The notes under the pieces were generated by a model. It made no database searches, had not been told where the DNA came from, and worked only from the letters and a program-made list of their open reading frames with translations. Shown here in pieces: positions 23,372-33,976 of a stretch of 64,000 nt of DNA. The stretch is from Cerrena zonata (taxonomy: Eukaryota; Basidiomycota; Agaricomycetes; Polyporales; Cerrenaceae), in contig JASBNA010000111.1 in NCBI GenBank assembly GCA_038087015.1, forward strand, positions 1 through 64,000, written 5' to 3'. Both the position numbers and the translations under genes were made by a program. Every line of letters begins with the position of its first letter. Position 1 is the first letter of the stretch.

Positions 23372-23977
23372 ATGGGAATTGACGTCCACGTTGAATTCTT
23401 TACTGGATATCTCCTATTGCCCGAAGACACTGAGGCTCTCGCAAAACATTGGGGCATCCCTAGCTACAGCATTCCTAAGGGTATACGCGACGACAAGGCA
23501 ACCAAGAAGTTCCTGGAGATTGTAGGCGAATTGCCAGAGGACACAGAAGCCGAGAAAGCTTTAAAGAAAGCTCTATCTAACCCGAAATACAGGTTTCGTA
23601 ATGTTGCCTGGCCGCGCCCGCCTTCTCTCTCTGAACTTCGAAAGAGCGATCCTAAATATAGGCGCCCTTCTGAACAGAGGACATTCTACATGGAGAGAGA
23701 TGATGCTTGTGTCATGTTTGTCATGCGAACGAAGGTAATCCGTGTCGAGCGGTACAAACCCGAGCAGGAGATACCTAGCACACCGGATCCGAATGCCCAA
23801 GAGATTGCCGTGCTTGACTTCCTTCATGAAAAGGTCCTCCACCCCCGCGATAATCAGAAGCAACCTCTGCAGTTCCTAACGATTGTCGATGACAGTGCAT
23901 ACGATAGTTATTATGAGAGGTTTGCAGATCCCGACGATCCCGGAGACGTTGCCGAGTCTGACTGTTCTGATGACTGA
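23372..23977 (+). CDS. Acidic protein of unknown function, 'TGY' family member B
   Basis: About 201 residues from the ATG at 23372 (MGIDVHVEFFTGYLLLPED). The frame is open 19 codons further upstream, but alignment with member A supports this start. Features are the FFTGYLLLPEDTEALA opening, a helical charged middle (LPEDTEAEKALKKALSNPKY), AWPRPPSLSELRK, a hydrophobic CVMFVMRTKVIRVERYKPE segment, LQFLTIVDDSAYDSYYERF, and an acidic tail. It shares the layout of member A but is much diverged. No known domain recognised; no secretion signal. Confidence 0.65.
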   Translation: MGIDVHVEFFTGYLLLPEDTEALAKHWGIPSYSIPKGIRDDKATKKFLEIVGELPEDTEAEKALKKALSNPKYRFRNVAWPRPPSLSELRKSDPKYRRPSEQRTFYMERDDACVMFVMRTKVIRVERYKPEQEIPSTPDPNAQEIAVLDFLHEKVLHPRDNQKQPLQFLTIVDDSAYDSYYERFADPDDPGDVAESDCSDD

Positions 23978-24296
23978 GGCCTGGAGGCCTTATCACAACA
24001 TCGAAGGGATATCGTTCTCGTCGCTATGTACCTCTTGTAGGTTGGCTGGAGGATTGTTCGGTGGAAGGCAATGTACCATGAGATGTCATAGTTTCTTGTA
24101 TGGATACAACACAATATTACTATTCAGCGGCTCCGTGTAGTGCACACGCGCAATGGCATATGCAGGTGTGGCATACTAACGGGGACCTAGAAGGGTTGGT
24201 AAATGATAAATACAATCAACTATACCTTAATAGAAACACGAGTTCAGACTATCGGATATCACGTAACAACCAATCTCCTCGTCGCACCTGGTACAG
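23978..24296. other. Intergenic region before the transposon
   Basis: Starts with the small palindrome GAGGCCTGGAGGCCT after the member B stop. No gene seen. Confidence 0.4.
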
Positions 24297-24306
24297 CATC
24301 AGGAAA
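24297..24306 (+). repeat. Candidate left terminal inverted repeat of Plavaka element
   Basis: CATCAGGAAA, reverse complement of 36731-36740. The following bases ACCCCAG are loosely matched by a CCCCA about 15 bases inside the right end. Confidence 0.5.
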
Positions 24307-24482
24307 ACCCCAGTTTCCGAATTTCCGCTAATTAGCACCAATTAGATCCATTTGGTGTCAATGAGCAGCTTTCATCAGGGAACTCAACTAAACCAACTAT
24401 TTCACGCCATTTTGATGCCAATTGACGCATAAATGCTAAGAATAAATTGGATATCATACGAAATTAGATATTGGTAAGTGGT

Positions 24483-25307
24483 TCAAAATATGATTCTATA
24501 TGAATGCTCGTCAACAAAGGGATTGACATAGAATGAATCACATAAATCGAGAACATTATCAGAAGTCCATTCTCTATCTACTACTGGCCCGAATTGAGGA
24601 AATAACATCACACTCCGCACGATCTGCTCGACAGGTATGATAGAGGAGTATTGAACACCATTTTCATACTCTCGAGTTACCCTGTACATTCCGTGATCAC
24701 GATGAGGTGACCGTTGAAATGGGGTGAACCAGTCGATATACGCCAGATAACCAGGCAATGGCACGTCATCGTCAAGAACCTGATCGCAGATTCTTTCAGA
24801 GAGTGTGAACACGGTACGTACGCGTCCAACTCGGAAACCTGTATAGTGGGAAGAAGAATGAGTTAAGTGTTCATATACAAATACCATGTTCTTACCCTGA
24901 ACACCGGAGAATTGGGTATCTGTATCTCTACGACAGTCAACTAGGACTGTGTCGAACCGAGCAGGAACTGCGCGACCGTGACGGTCGGTAGTGGCTGGTT
25001 TCGCATGTGCCATATCACGGTAGATATCGTTATTGAGTTTGTCGCTCAAATCCCGGTTAGCAAATCGAACAGTGTGGTAAACTGGGAGTGAATGGAAACG
25101 TATTAGGACATTTGCTGCTTCATGTTGAAGACGTCTACGAGAGACACCAGGACAGTTCCACTTGACGATGAAAGTGCTGAGGGCATTGACTATATCAATT
25201 GCACCATAGTCATCTGCGAGTACATCAAGACGGACTGAACGAAAGGTGGGGTTCCGGGTCATCGTGATGTGTGTAGGTGTGGATTCGACTCGTTCCCTGA
25301 CAACCCC
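24483..25307 (-). pseudogene. Plavaka transposase, C-terminal part
   Basis: Reads on minus from the palindrome edge to the stop at 24483 and continues the transposase begun at 33763. Family segments are THITMTRNPTFRSV, a PARFDTVLVDCRR block, a 57-nt in-frame intron (about 24842-24898) splicing to FRVGRVRTVFTL, PGYLAYIDWFTPF, HGMYRVTREYENG, SSIIPVEQI, and the C-terminal FGPVVDREWTSDNVLD...FYVNPF. This matches the usual Plavaka transposase C-terminus. No stop or frameshift was seen inside it, so the interruption by the palindrome looks recent relative to sequence decay. It cannot give a full-length protein as arranged. Confidence 0.85.
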
Positions 25308-25417
25308 TTCAGTCACTACGGGACTGATATACAGTATGAGATAGGGCGCCGACGTTGCTGGTAGGTAGAGCCAGATTGTCGAGCTCGAAAATTCCGTAGA
25401 TGCTGGGTAAGAGTGTG

Positions 25418-25735
25418 AGATGGGCAATCTGGAAAGTAGGATAGGTAGTGCTGTTTGTGCTATAGATTGGGCAATCTGGGGTGAGGGGGAGAGGGGTAGA
25501 GAGTGGGATAGGCTATCTGGAGTGAGGGGGAGAACTGGAGATGGGCTATCTGCTACTGGGATGGTGGAGGGAGGGTGGGGGATGGGGATATAGTGTTGGA
25601 TAGGCAATCTGAGGGTGGAGGGAGGTTGGGAGGCTAATGGGAGATGGTCTATCTGGGTGGGAGGGATGGTAGGATAGGGTGAGATGGGTCATCTGAAAAT
25701 ACAGGGGTGTGGTGAGCTAGTAAGGGATAGGCAAT
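25418..25735. repeat. Left subterminal repeat cluster, GATRGGCWATCTG
   Basis: Eight copies of a 13-bp word, each nearly self-complementary (for example GATAGGCTATCTG and GATGGGCAATCTG), at spacings of about 35-50 bases in G-rich low-complexity DNA. Clustered short subterminal repeats next to CACTA termini are typical transposase-binding sites in CACTA elements. That role is inferred here. Confidence 0.75.
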
Positions 25736-26099
25736 CTGGAGGGAGGGGGAGGAGAGGGGGGTACTTTTGGGGTAAAATACTGAATGTGTAGATCATTATT
25801 GGGGTAGTGCTGCATGGTATAGAGGGATGTTGGAGGGTCAAAAAATGTGTGAAAAGAGTGATTTGTCAAATATGTTCTAGAAAGCATACTGGAGTGATAA
25901 TTGATAAAAAAAACATGATTTGAGCTTGGGGACCTTGAGGAGCAGATGTACTAGAATCAGACTGGGACCACTTTGAGACTTCATTTCAATTGCAATAGGT
26001 AGATATAACTTGGTATATGATGGGGATGGTCAAGTTTAGAGGTAGGTGCTGCATAGTGGATGGTAAATCATGCCGCACACAGGCATGCTAGGTGCAGCA

Positions 26100-28030
26100 A
26101 AAATATACTATTGGATCCACTTCTGAAATATGAATCAAATGGTATATAACACATGAGAAGTGGGTAGGAAATGAGCTCTCAATGTGGTGTTTGAGTCCCT
26201 GCTCAAGAAATTTGTTTTCATTGTTGCGCCGCGCACAGATAGGCTAGGCGCGCGCAAGAGGCATTGTTGGATTCCCCTTGAGAAGACGAATCCAACGGTA
26301 TATAATACATGTCAGGCGATGGAAGAATACTCCTTTAATTGTGCATTTGATTTCCTGCGCAAGAAAATCATTTCTGTAATTGTGTCGCGCACAGAGATGC
26401 TATGCGCGAGAATGAGGTACCGTTGGATTCCTCTCAACAAGACGAATCCAACGGTGTATAGAACATGTCAAACTATGAGGAAATAGTACCTTAATTGTGC
26501 ATTTTATTTCTTGCACAGGAAAATCGTTTCTGTCATTGCGCTGCGCACAGAGATGCTATGCGCGGGGGAAAGATATCGCTGGATTCTCCTTCTCAAGGCG
26601 AATCCAACGGTGTATAATATGTGTCAATCGCTAAAGAAATAGTATTTCAATTGTGCATTTGATTTCCTGCGCAAGAAAATTGTTTCTGTAATTGCGATGT
26701 GCAGAGAGATGCTATGCGCGAGAACGAGGTACCGTTGGATTCCCCTCAGGAACGCGAATCCAACGGTGTATAATATGTGTCAAACGATGAAGTAATGCTC
26801 CTTTAATTGCGTGCTTGATTTCCTGCGCAAGAAAACTGTTTCTCCAATTGCACTGCGCACAGAGATGCTAGGCGCGATGTGTGGATATTGTTGGATTCCT
26901 CTCAATGAGGCAAATCCAACAGTGTATAGAACATGTCAAACGATGAAGAAATAGTGCCTTAATTGGGTAGTGCGCAAGAAAATCATTTATGTAATTGCGC
27001 CATGCACAGATGGGCTATGCGCGGCGGATGAATACCGCTGGATTCCTCTCAACAATGCGAATCCAACGGTGTATAACATGCATCAAACGATGAAGTAATA
27101 CCCCTTTAATTGTGTATCTGATTTCCTGCGCAAGAAAACTGTTTCTCCAATTGCGCTGCGCACAGAGATACTAGGCGCGACGAGTAGATACCGTTGGATT
27201 CCCCTTGAGAAGACGAATCCAACGGTGTATAGAACATGTTAAACGATGCAGAAATAGTACCTTAATTGTATATTTAATTTCTTGCACAGGGAAATTGTTT
27301 CTGTAATTGTGCCGCACACAGATATGCTATGCGCGGGAGCAAGATACCACTGGATTCCTCTCAACAACGCAAATCCAACGGTGTATAATACATGTACAGC
27401 GAGTGCAAATTGGAGTTCCAATTGTGTGTTCAATTTGTGTTAAGTCTGAGATGCATGAAAATCGTTTCTGTAATTTCACAGCACACAGACATGCTAGGTG
27501 CACCAGGGGAGCATAGTTAGATTCCCCTCACTCAGGCGAGTCCAACAGTATATAATACATGCCAAACGATAGAGAGATAGTATTTTAATTGGGTGCTTGA
27601 TTTCTTGCGCAAGAATATTGTTTCTGCAATTGCACTGCGCACAGATATGCAATGCGTGAGAACAGGAGACCATTGGATTCCTCTGAAAAGGACGAATCCA
27701 ATGGTGCATAATACATATTAAACAGTCCAGTATTAGTACCTCAATTGTGTGTAGGTGTGATTCTGTATGTAAGAAGATTATTTCTGTTATTTCACTGCAC
27801 ACAGATACACTAGGCACTGCACAAGGGGATATTTGGATGCTCCTTTGAAATACAAATCCAATGGTATATTATAAATACAATCTGGTGGAGATATAGTATC
27901 TCAGACCTTCATCTGATTTTGCGCGCATAGAAATTGTTTGTGACACTGCACTGCACATAGGCATGCTAGGCTTTATGAAAGGGTAGATCTCAACTCTCAT
28001 TCAGAATACAAACCCAACAATATATGATAC
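26100..28030. repeat. Left-arm tandem array of ~156-bp units
   Basis: About 13 units, marked by the word AATCCAACGGTGTATAA at about 26290, 26446, 26601, 26756, 26911, 27059, 27216, 27370, 27537, 27695, 27850 and 28008, with one decayed unit before. Each unit contains an internal hairpin with arms CCGTTGGATTC and GAATCCAACGG, a TTTCCTGCGCAAGAAAA word, and a GCGCACAGAGATGCTATGCGCG block. Central units are CpG-rich; units at both edges show TG/CA in place of CG. Confidence 0.85.
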
Positions 28031-28050
28031 ATGTCATATACAAGGGAAAT

Positions 28051-28642
28051 AGTGTTGTGGTTGTGTCTACAATTACTCTCATCAGCTCAGCAAGAAGCCC
28101 TCTTTGTGGTTACAATTGCTGGGCTCAGACTTCACTGTTTAACAGATGGTTCTCTCATAATTATTACCCAACTGAAGTACTCCAATTTCATCTCTCCGTT
28201 TAGCTATAAGGTCAAAAACAGACTTCCAAAGTATGATCTACTTCTCCACTCCCCTAACAAAGAAACATCCCAAATTACACCCCTTTCTGAGCATACAAGA
28301 CTTATCATGTAGCCAAATAATACAAAGGAAGGTAGCCTAGATTTGTTGAATGAAGCAATATATGGGACCCCAGCTACCATGACAGAACTTGGAGCATAAC
28401 CACAAATATATAAGACAGAGTACTATGAAGAACAGTATTAGAAGTGAAACTTGCAACAAGATATACTAACCCTAGGGCTAAGAAAAAGTTTGTCCAATAC
28501 TTAGGACAGCTAGACTATGCTATGAGGGATACCTTATAACCTACTATAAAGATGATTTTACCTTACCAATATCAATGTGTGTTTGGAGGAGAGTATATTC
28601 TACTTCAGGGAGCATGTTGCTTGGCAAAATATCATTATCATC
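28051..28642. other. Central spacer of the palindrome
   Basis: Unique 592-bp AT-rich segment between the arms. An open frame enters from the left arm (28031-28312), and a stretch near 28480-28540 reads KKFVQYLGQLDYAMRDTL in one plus frame before stops. It could be a scrap of old coding DNA captured in the loop. I cannot assign it. Confidence 0.5.
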
Positions 28643-28662
28643 ATTTCCCTTGTATATGACAT

Positions 28663-30593
28663 GTATCATATATTGTTGGGTTTGTATTCTGAATGAGAGT
28701 TGAGATCTACCCTTTCATAAAGCCTAGCATGCCTATGTGCAGTGCAGTGTCACAAACAATTTCTATGCGCGCAAAATCAGATGAAGGTCTGAGATACTAT
28801 ATCTCCACCAGATTGTATTTATAATATACCATTGGATTTGTATTTCAAAGGAGCATCCAAATATCCCCTTGTGCAGTGCCTAGTGTATCTGTGTGCAGTG
28901 AAATAACAGAAATAATCTTCTTACATACAGAATCACACCTACACACAATTGAGGTACTAATACTGGACTGTTTAATATGTATTATGCACCATTGGATTCG
29001 TCCTTTTCAGAGGAATCCAATGGTCTCCTGTTCTCACGCATTGCATATCTGTGCGCAGTGCAATTGCAGAAACAATATTCTTGCGCAAGAAATCAAGCAC
29101 CCAATTAAAATACTATCTCTCTATCGTTTGGCATGTATTATATACTGTTGGACTCGCCTGAGTGAGGGGAATCTAACTATGCTCCCCTGGTGCACCTAGC
29201 ATGTCTGTGTGCTGTGAAATTACAGAAACGATTTTCATGCATCTCAGACTTAACACAAATTGAACACACAATTGGAACTCCAATTTGCACTCGCTGTACA
29301 TGTATTATACACCGTTGGATTTGCGTTGTTGAGAGGAATCCAGTGGTATCTTGCTCCCGCGCATAGCATATCTGTGTGCGGCACAATTACAGAAACAATT
29401 TCCCTGTGCAAGAAATTAAATATACAATTAAGGTACTATTTCTGCATCGTTTAACATGTTCTATACACCGTTGGATTCGTCTTCTCAAGGGGAATCCAAC
29501 GGTATCTACTCGTCGCGCCTAGTATCTCTGTGCGCAGCGCAATTGGAGAAACAGTTTTCTTGCGCAGGAAATCAGATACACAATTAAAGGGGTATTACTT
29601 CATCGTTTGATGCATGTTATACACCGTTGGATTCGCATTGTTGAGAGGAATCCAGCGGTATTCATCCGCCGCGCATAGCCCATCTGTGCATGGCGCAATT
29701 ACATAAATGATTTTCTTGCGCACTACCCAATTAAGGCACTATTTCTTCATCGTTTGACATGTTCTATACACTGTTGGATTTGCCTCATTGAGAGGAATCC
29801 AACAATATCCACACATCGCGCCTAGCATCTCTGTGCGCAGTGCAATTGGAGAAACAGTTTTCTTGCGCAGGAAATCAAGCACGCAATTAAAGGAGCATTA
29901 CTTCATCGTTTGACACATATTATACACCGTTGGATTCGCGTTCCTGAGGGGAATCCAACGGTACCTCGTTCTCGCGCATAGCATCTCTCTGCACATCGCA
30001 ATTACAGAAACAATTTTCTTGCGCAGGAAATCAAATGCACAATTGAAATACTATTTCTTTAGCGATTGACACATATTATACACCGTTGGATTCGCCTTGA
30101 GAAGGAGAATCCAGCGATATCTTTCCCCCGCGCATAGCATCTCTGTGCGCAGCGCAATGACAGAAACGATTTTCCTGTGCAAGAAATAAAATGCACAATT
30201 AAGGTACTATTTCCTCATAGTTTGACATGTTCTATACACCGTTGGATTCGTCTTGTTGAGAGGAATCCAACGGTACCTCATTCTCGCGCATAGCATCTCT
30301 GTGCGCGACACAATTACAGAAATGATTTTCTTGCGCAGGAAATCAAATGCACAATTAAAGGAGTATTCTTCCATCGCCTGACATGTATTATATACCGTTG
30401 GATTCGTCTTCTCAAGGGGAATCCAACAATGCCTCTTGCGCGCGCCTAGCCTATCTGTGCGCGGCGCAACAATGAAAACAAATTTCTTGAGCAGGGACTC
30501 AAACACCACATTGAGAGCTCATTTCCTACCCACTTCTCATGTGTTATATACCATTTGATTCATATTTCAGAAGTGGATCCAATAGTATATTTT
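28663..30593. repeat. Right-arm tandem array of ~156-bp units
   Basis: Mirror image of the left-arm array; the same unit order and the same decayed edge units appear in reverse complement. Several open frames are exact mirror pairs (26184-26486 with 30207-30509, 27494-27817 with 28876-29199), showing that the arms are almost identical rather than merely related. Confidence 0.85.
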
Positions 30594-30957
30594 TGCTGCA
30601 CCTAGCATGCCTGTGTGCGGCATGATTTACCATCCACTATGCAGCACCTACCTCTAAACTTGACCATCCCCATCATATACCAAGTTATATCTACCTATTG
30701 CAATTGAAATGAAGTCTCAAAGTGGTCCCAGTCTGATTCTAGTACATCTGCTCCTCAAGGTCCCCAAGCTCAAATCATGTTTTTTTTATCAATTATCACT
30801 CCAGTATGCTTTCTAGAACATATTTGACAAATCACTCTTTTCACACATTTTTTGACCCTCCAACATCCCTCTATACCATGCAGCACTACCCCAATAATGA
30901 TCTACACATTCAGTATTTTACCCCAAAAGTACCCCCCTCTCCTCCCCCTCCCTCCAG

Positions 30958-31275
30958 ATTGCCTATCCCTTACTAGCTCACCACACCCCTGTATTTTCAG
31001 ATGACCCATCTCACCCTATCCTACCATCCCTCCCACCCAGATAGACCATCTCCCATTAGCCTCCCAACCTCCCTCCACCCTCAGATTGCCTATCCAACAC
31101 TATATCCCCATCCCCCACCCTCCCTCCACCATCCCAGTAGCAGATAGCCCATCTCCAGTTCTCCCCCTCACTCCAGATAGCCTATCCCACTCTCTACCCC
31201 TCTCCCCCTCACCCCAGATTGCCCAATCTATAGCACAAACAGCACTACCTATCCTACTTTCCAGATTGCCCATCT
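30958..31275. repeat. Right subterminal repeat cluster, CAGATWGCCYATC
   Basis: Reverse-complement copy of the left cluster: eight CAGATWGCCYATC words in C-rich DNA, next to the right CACTA end (TAGTG at 31375-31379). Confidence 0.75.
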
Positions 31276-31385
31276 CACACTCTTACCCAGCATCTACGGA
31301 ATTTTCGAGCTCGACAATCTGGCTCTACCTACCAGCAACATCGGCGCCCTATCTCATACTGTATATCAGTCCCGTAGTGACTGAA

Positions 31386-33763
31386 AGGTGTGTCCCTGAG
31401 ACCAAGACGCCATTTGATGTAAGCATCATGACGAAACATTTTTTCTTTTCGTTCTAACCACAGACACATCTGTATGAGCTCCTCTTTGTGGTTTGTTGCT
31501 TCATATGCATCCTTTGCATAGTCGATATGTAGGCGTTCTGTGGTCTGTGTGCTGTAGTTATCCGTTGTGCCGAACAGTTCAACGAGCCACCGATAATGTC
31601 CCACGTTGTGGAGCTTCGGGATCGTAAAGTTTTCTCGGATCCCAATGTCCACAAAGATGTTCTTGTTTTCGTGAAACTGCTCCAGAGCAAGTTCCATGTC
31701 ATCGAGCGAGTCCATAGTGTGAACCTTGAGCTGTGCCAGATAAAGAAAATCAAGCATACCCCTAACTGCCCGAACCAGTCGTGCGGGGGACTGACTATTG
31801 GGGAGGCGTAAGTCGATTACAAGGCCAATAAGGATACGGCACATGTCACGATGCTCCTGACCTGAGACTTGAGATAATGTTGTGATACCCTTAGTAAATA
31901 ACCGTGTGCCATGACATGGAGGCATTCGTCGACAACGAGCATCGATTTCTGCAGCTCCAAAGGTCCTCTTTAGCCAAGAAACCAGATGTTTGATTAAGCC
32001 TTGATACAGCTGGTGGAGAATGTCCGGAGTGATCGATTGGAAGATATTGACATAGGGAAGATCGTGCCAGAATGGGCGATAGATTGGTTTGATTCCCGCA
32101 TCTACACAGGCCTTCGTGAACTCGACAGGGTCGCCCTCCATGATCGAAAAGGCTTCAATGATTGCGTCCAATGATCGTACAGGATGGACTTCACCTGTCC
32201 CAAGTTCGTCTGGGGGAATAGGGCAGGTGGGGCATTCTCCCTTCTTCAAACAAGTTACAAGAAGTTGTTCGGGATAGTCGCCTACAAATGCAGCAAAAAT
32301 GGGATGACATCGTCGAGTGACACCGTCGCCACTTGTCATTTCGATTCCGGTAATGCCGAGGGTCTTCAGAGGTGCGAGAATGTGTCCCATGGCAGCATGG
32401 AAGAGATTACCAAGGGCACGTCGACGTGATTCGAGATTTGTGATCGAAGAGAGCTTAGTAGTAGGGAGATACCCTAGGAGGATCTGAGCATGCTTTGAGG
32501 GCTTCATGCGGATATCTTTGGGTATATTTCCAATGGTGAGGTAAATCGGATAGGCTATTTTCCCCCGAAAAAGAGTGAGTTGTGTCTTGTCGGTAGAAAT
32601 AATGATGGGGATGATGGTTGTGCCTTCGTGTTCACGTTCTAATTCATTCTGACAATAGAGAAAGTCAGTTTAGTCAGACGTAAGTTGGTATTTGTGAAAA
32701 ACTGACCTGAATAGCCCACCACCATCGCCCGGTATGCATCTCATCAAATTGACGGATTGTCATATCTTCATCTACGTAGTGACGTTCCGGAGCAAAAACA
32801 AGATATGGAACAAATTCGGGATTGCTCCATAGCGACTTGAGACATTCTGTGATGTCACGGTAGTAAACATCAAATGCTTCACCAGCTGCATCAACAACAA
32901 TCTGCTTGCGTTGAAAATGAGGCCGTCCAGGTAGGTTTGAGTCGATGATTTTGTTGAGTTCATTTGCAGTCTTGTAGGATAGATCGAGCCGTTCACGGAA
33001 CTAGAGAGAAATATATGAGATAAGGGAGAACAACACATGGTAAACAACAACTTACACCCTTGATTTTGAGAAGTTCTGTCAGTGCATTCGCACCTGGACC
33101 CCGCAGTTTTGCCCAACGGGCAAGTTCCCAATCCAGTTTGGAGTTAAATGGTGCCCAGATATTGTCACCATCAGCGAGAGTATCCTTATACCGTTCGTTC
33201 TCGTTTTGAGTAATAGTCTCTGTTACTGGGATTCCTGCCTTTCGTCCATATGGAACCCGTTGTGCTGGTTGTCGACGAGCATGTGTTTGATGGTTTTGTC
33301 GGGGAGTAGATGGCTCAGGACCGTCAACTGGTCCATTCGCATTGTCGGGTTCATGGGGCACATGACCAGGATGGGGAATTACCGGTGGCTCCCATTCAGG
33401 CCCGGCATCATCATCAATGGGGTTTGCATGACGATCGAGTTCACGCTGAGCATGTTCATCAAGTTCGTCACCATCTTCCCAGCCAGGAAAGTCGCGCTCA
33501 TCATAGTCTTCACCAAAAAAGTCTCCAGCAAACATTGGCATGTCAGGACTCGGGTCTCGATGATCGTCGGGTGTTGGGCTAGAGGAAATACCGGGCATTT
33601 CCTCATCCAAGTCCTGATGGTAGCCATAGAGCTCGTTGCGATAAGGAATGCACTTTGGATTCTGAGTTTGTGTCAGATGGAGAGAAAAGCCAGTATTGGA
33701 AAAATAGGCTGAGCAACCTGGGCAATGAATTGATTTATCGGTAGCGGATGGTCGTTGAGGCAT
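31386..33763 (-). pseudogene. Plavaka transposase, N-terminal and catalytic part
   Basis: Start at 33763 (MPQRPSATDKS), then a zinc-knuckle-like CPGCSAYFSNTGFSLHL, an acidic middle, two introns (about 32995-33055 and 32649-32705), and the conserved body: TIIPIIISTDKTQLTLF, KKGECPTCPIPPDELG, SITPDILHQLYQGLIKHLV, MPPCHGTRLFTKGITTLSQV, IRENFTIPKLHNVGHY and TTERLHIDYAKDAYEATNHK. These match the Plavaka transposase family, DDE-type DNA transposases related to CACTA elements and common in Agaricomycetes. The frame runs unbroken to the palindrome at 31385, beyond which only repeat-encoded residues follow before a stop. The rest of the protein lies at 24483-25307. Regarded as inactivated by the insertion. 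Confidence 0.88.
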
Positions 33764-33976
33764 GTTTTGGCTCAAGGTGTTAGATTGAATATAGGTGTGG
33801 TTCTTCTGTAAGCGTAGTGGGGTGTCGCTTCCAAAAACTGAACCGCGGTACATGCTGAGTCAACCCATCGGCAAGTGAAGGAGGTTCGGTTCTTGGTATA
33901 CCTCAAGCCTGACGTGGCTTTAGGCGCTTCTCGTGCTCCTTTACTCCAACCTACACTTGTTTCTGAGTTTGCTATC
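33764..33976. promoter_or_regulatory. Shared promoter region of the two Plavaka genes
   Basis: 213 bases between the start codons of the divergently read transposase (minus) and DUF6532 gene (plus). No specific site identified. Confidence 0.4.

Larger units (their letters stand above)
25308..31385. mobile_element. 6,078-bp near-perfect palindrome, foldback-type element with CACTA ends
   Basis: Base i pairs with base 56693-i from 25308 to 28050 and from 28643 to 31385, with no net indel across 2,743-bp arms. The one mismatch I found is at 25353/31340. A 592-bp spacer lies between the arms. The ends read TTCAGTCACTACGGG...CCCGTAGTGACTGAA, so CACTA sits six bases in. The arms carry subterminal repeats and a ~156-bp tandem array. 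No transposase is encoded. It interrupts the Plavaka transposase between the codons for KWRLGLRDTP and GVVRERVEST. The flanks (CACACC and GGGGTT on the minus strand) show no clear target duplication. Long terminal inverted repeats made largely of tandem repeats are the hallmark of foldback elements. Confidence 0.85.

Noticed and set aside
24483..25607. An intact 374-residue minus-strand frame starting inside the palindrome
   Set aside because: Its first ~95 residues are encoded by the palindrome's subterminal repeats; only the part from about 25,307 down is transposase.
26100..28030. Regularly spaced repeats reminiscent of a CRISPR array
   Set aside because: Units of ~156 bp are repetitive over their whole length, with no unique spacers, and the genome is eukaryotic.
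26184..30509. Several open reading frames of 60-107 codons inside the palindrome arms
   Set aside because: They are exact mirror pairs created by the inverted arms, run across tandem-repeat units, and have no family features.
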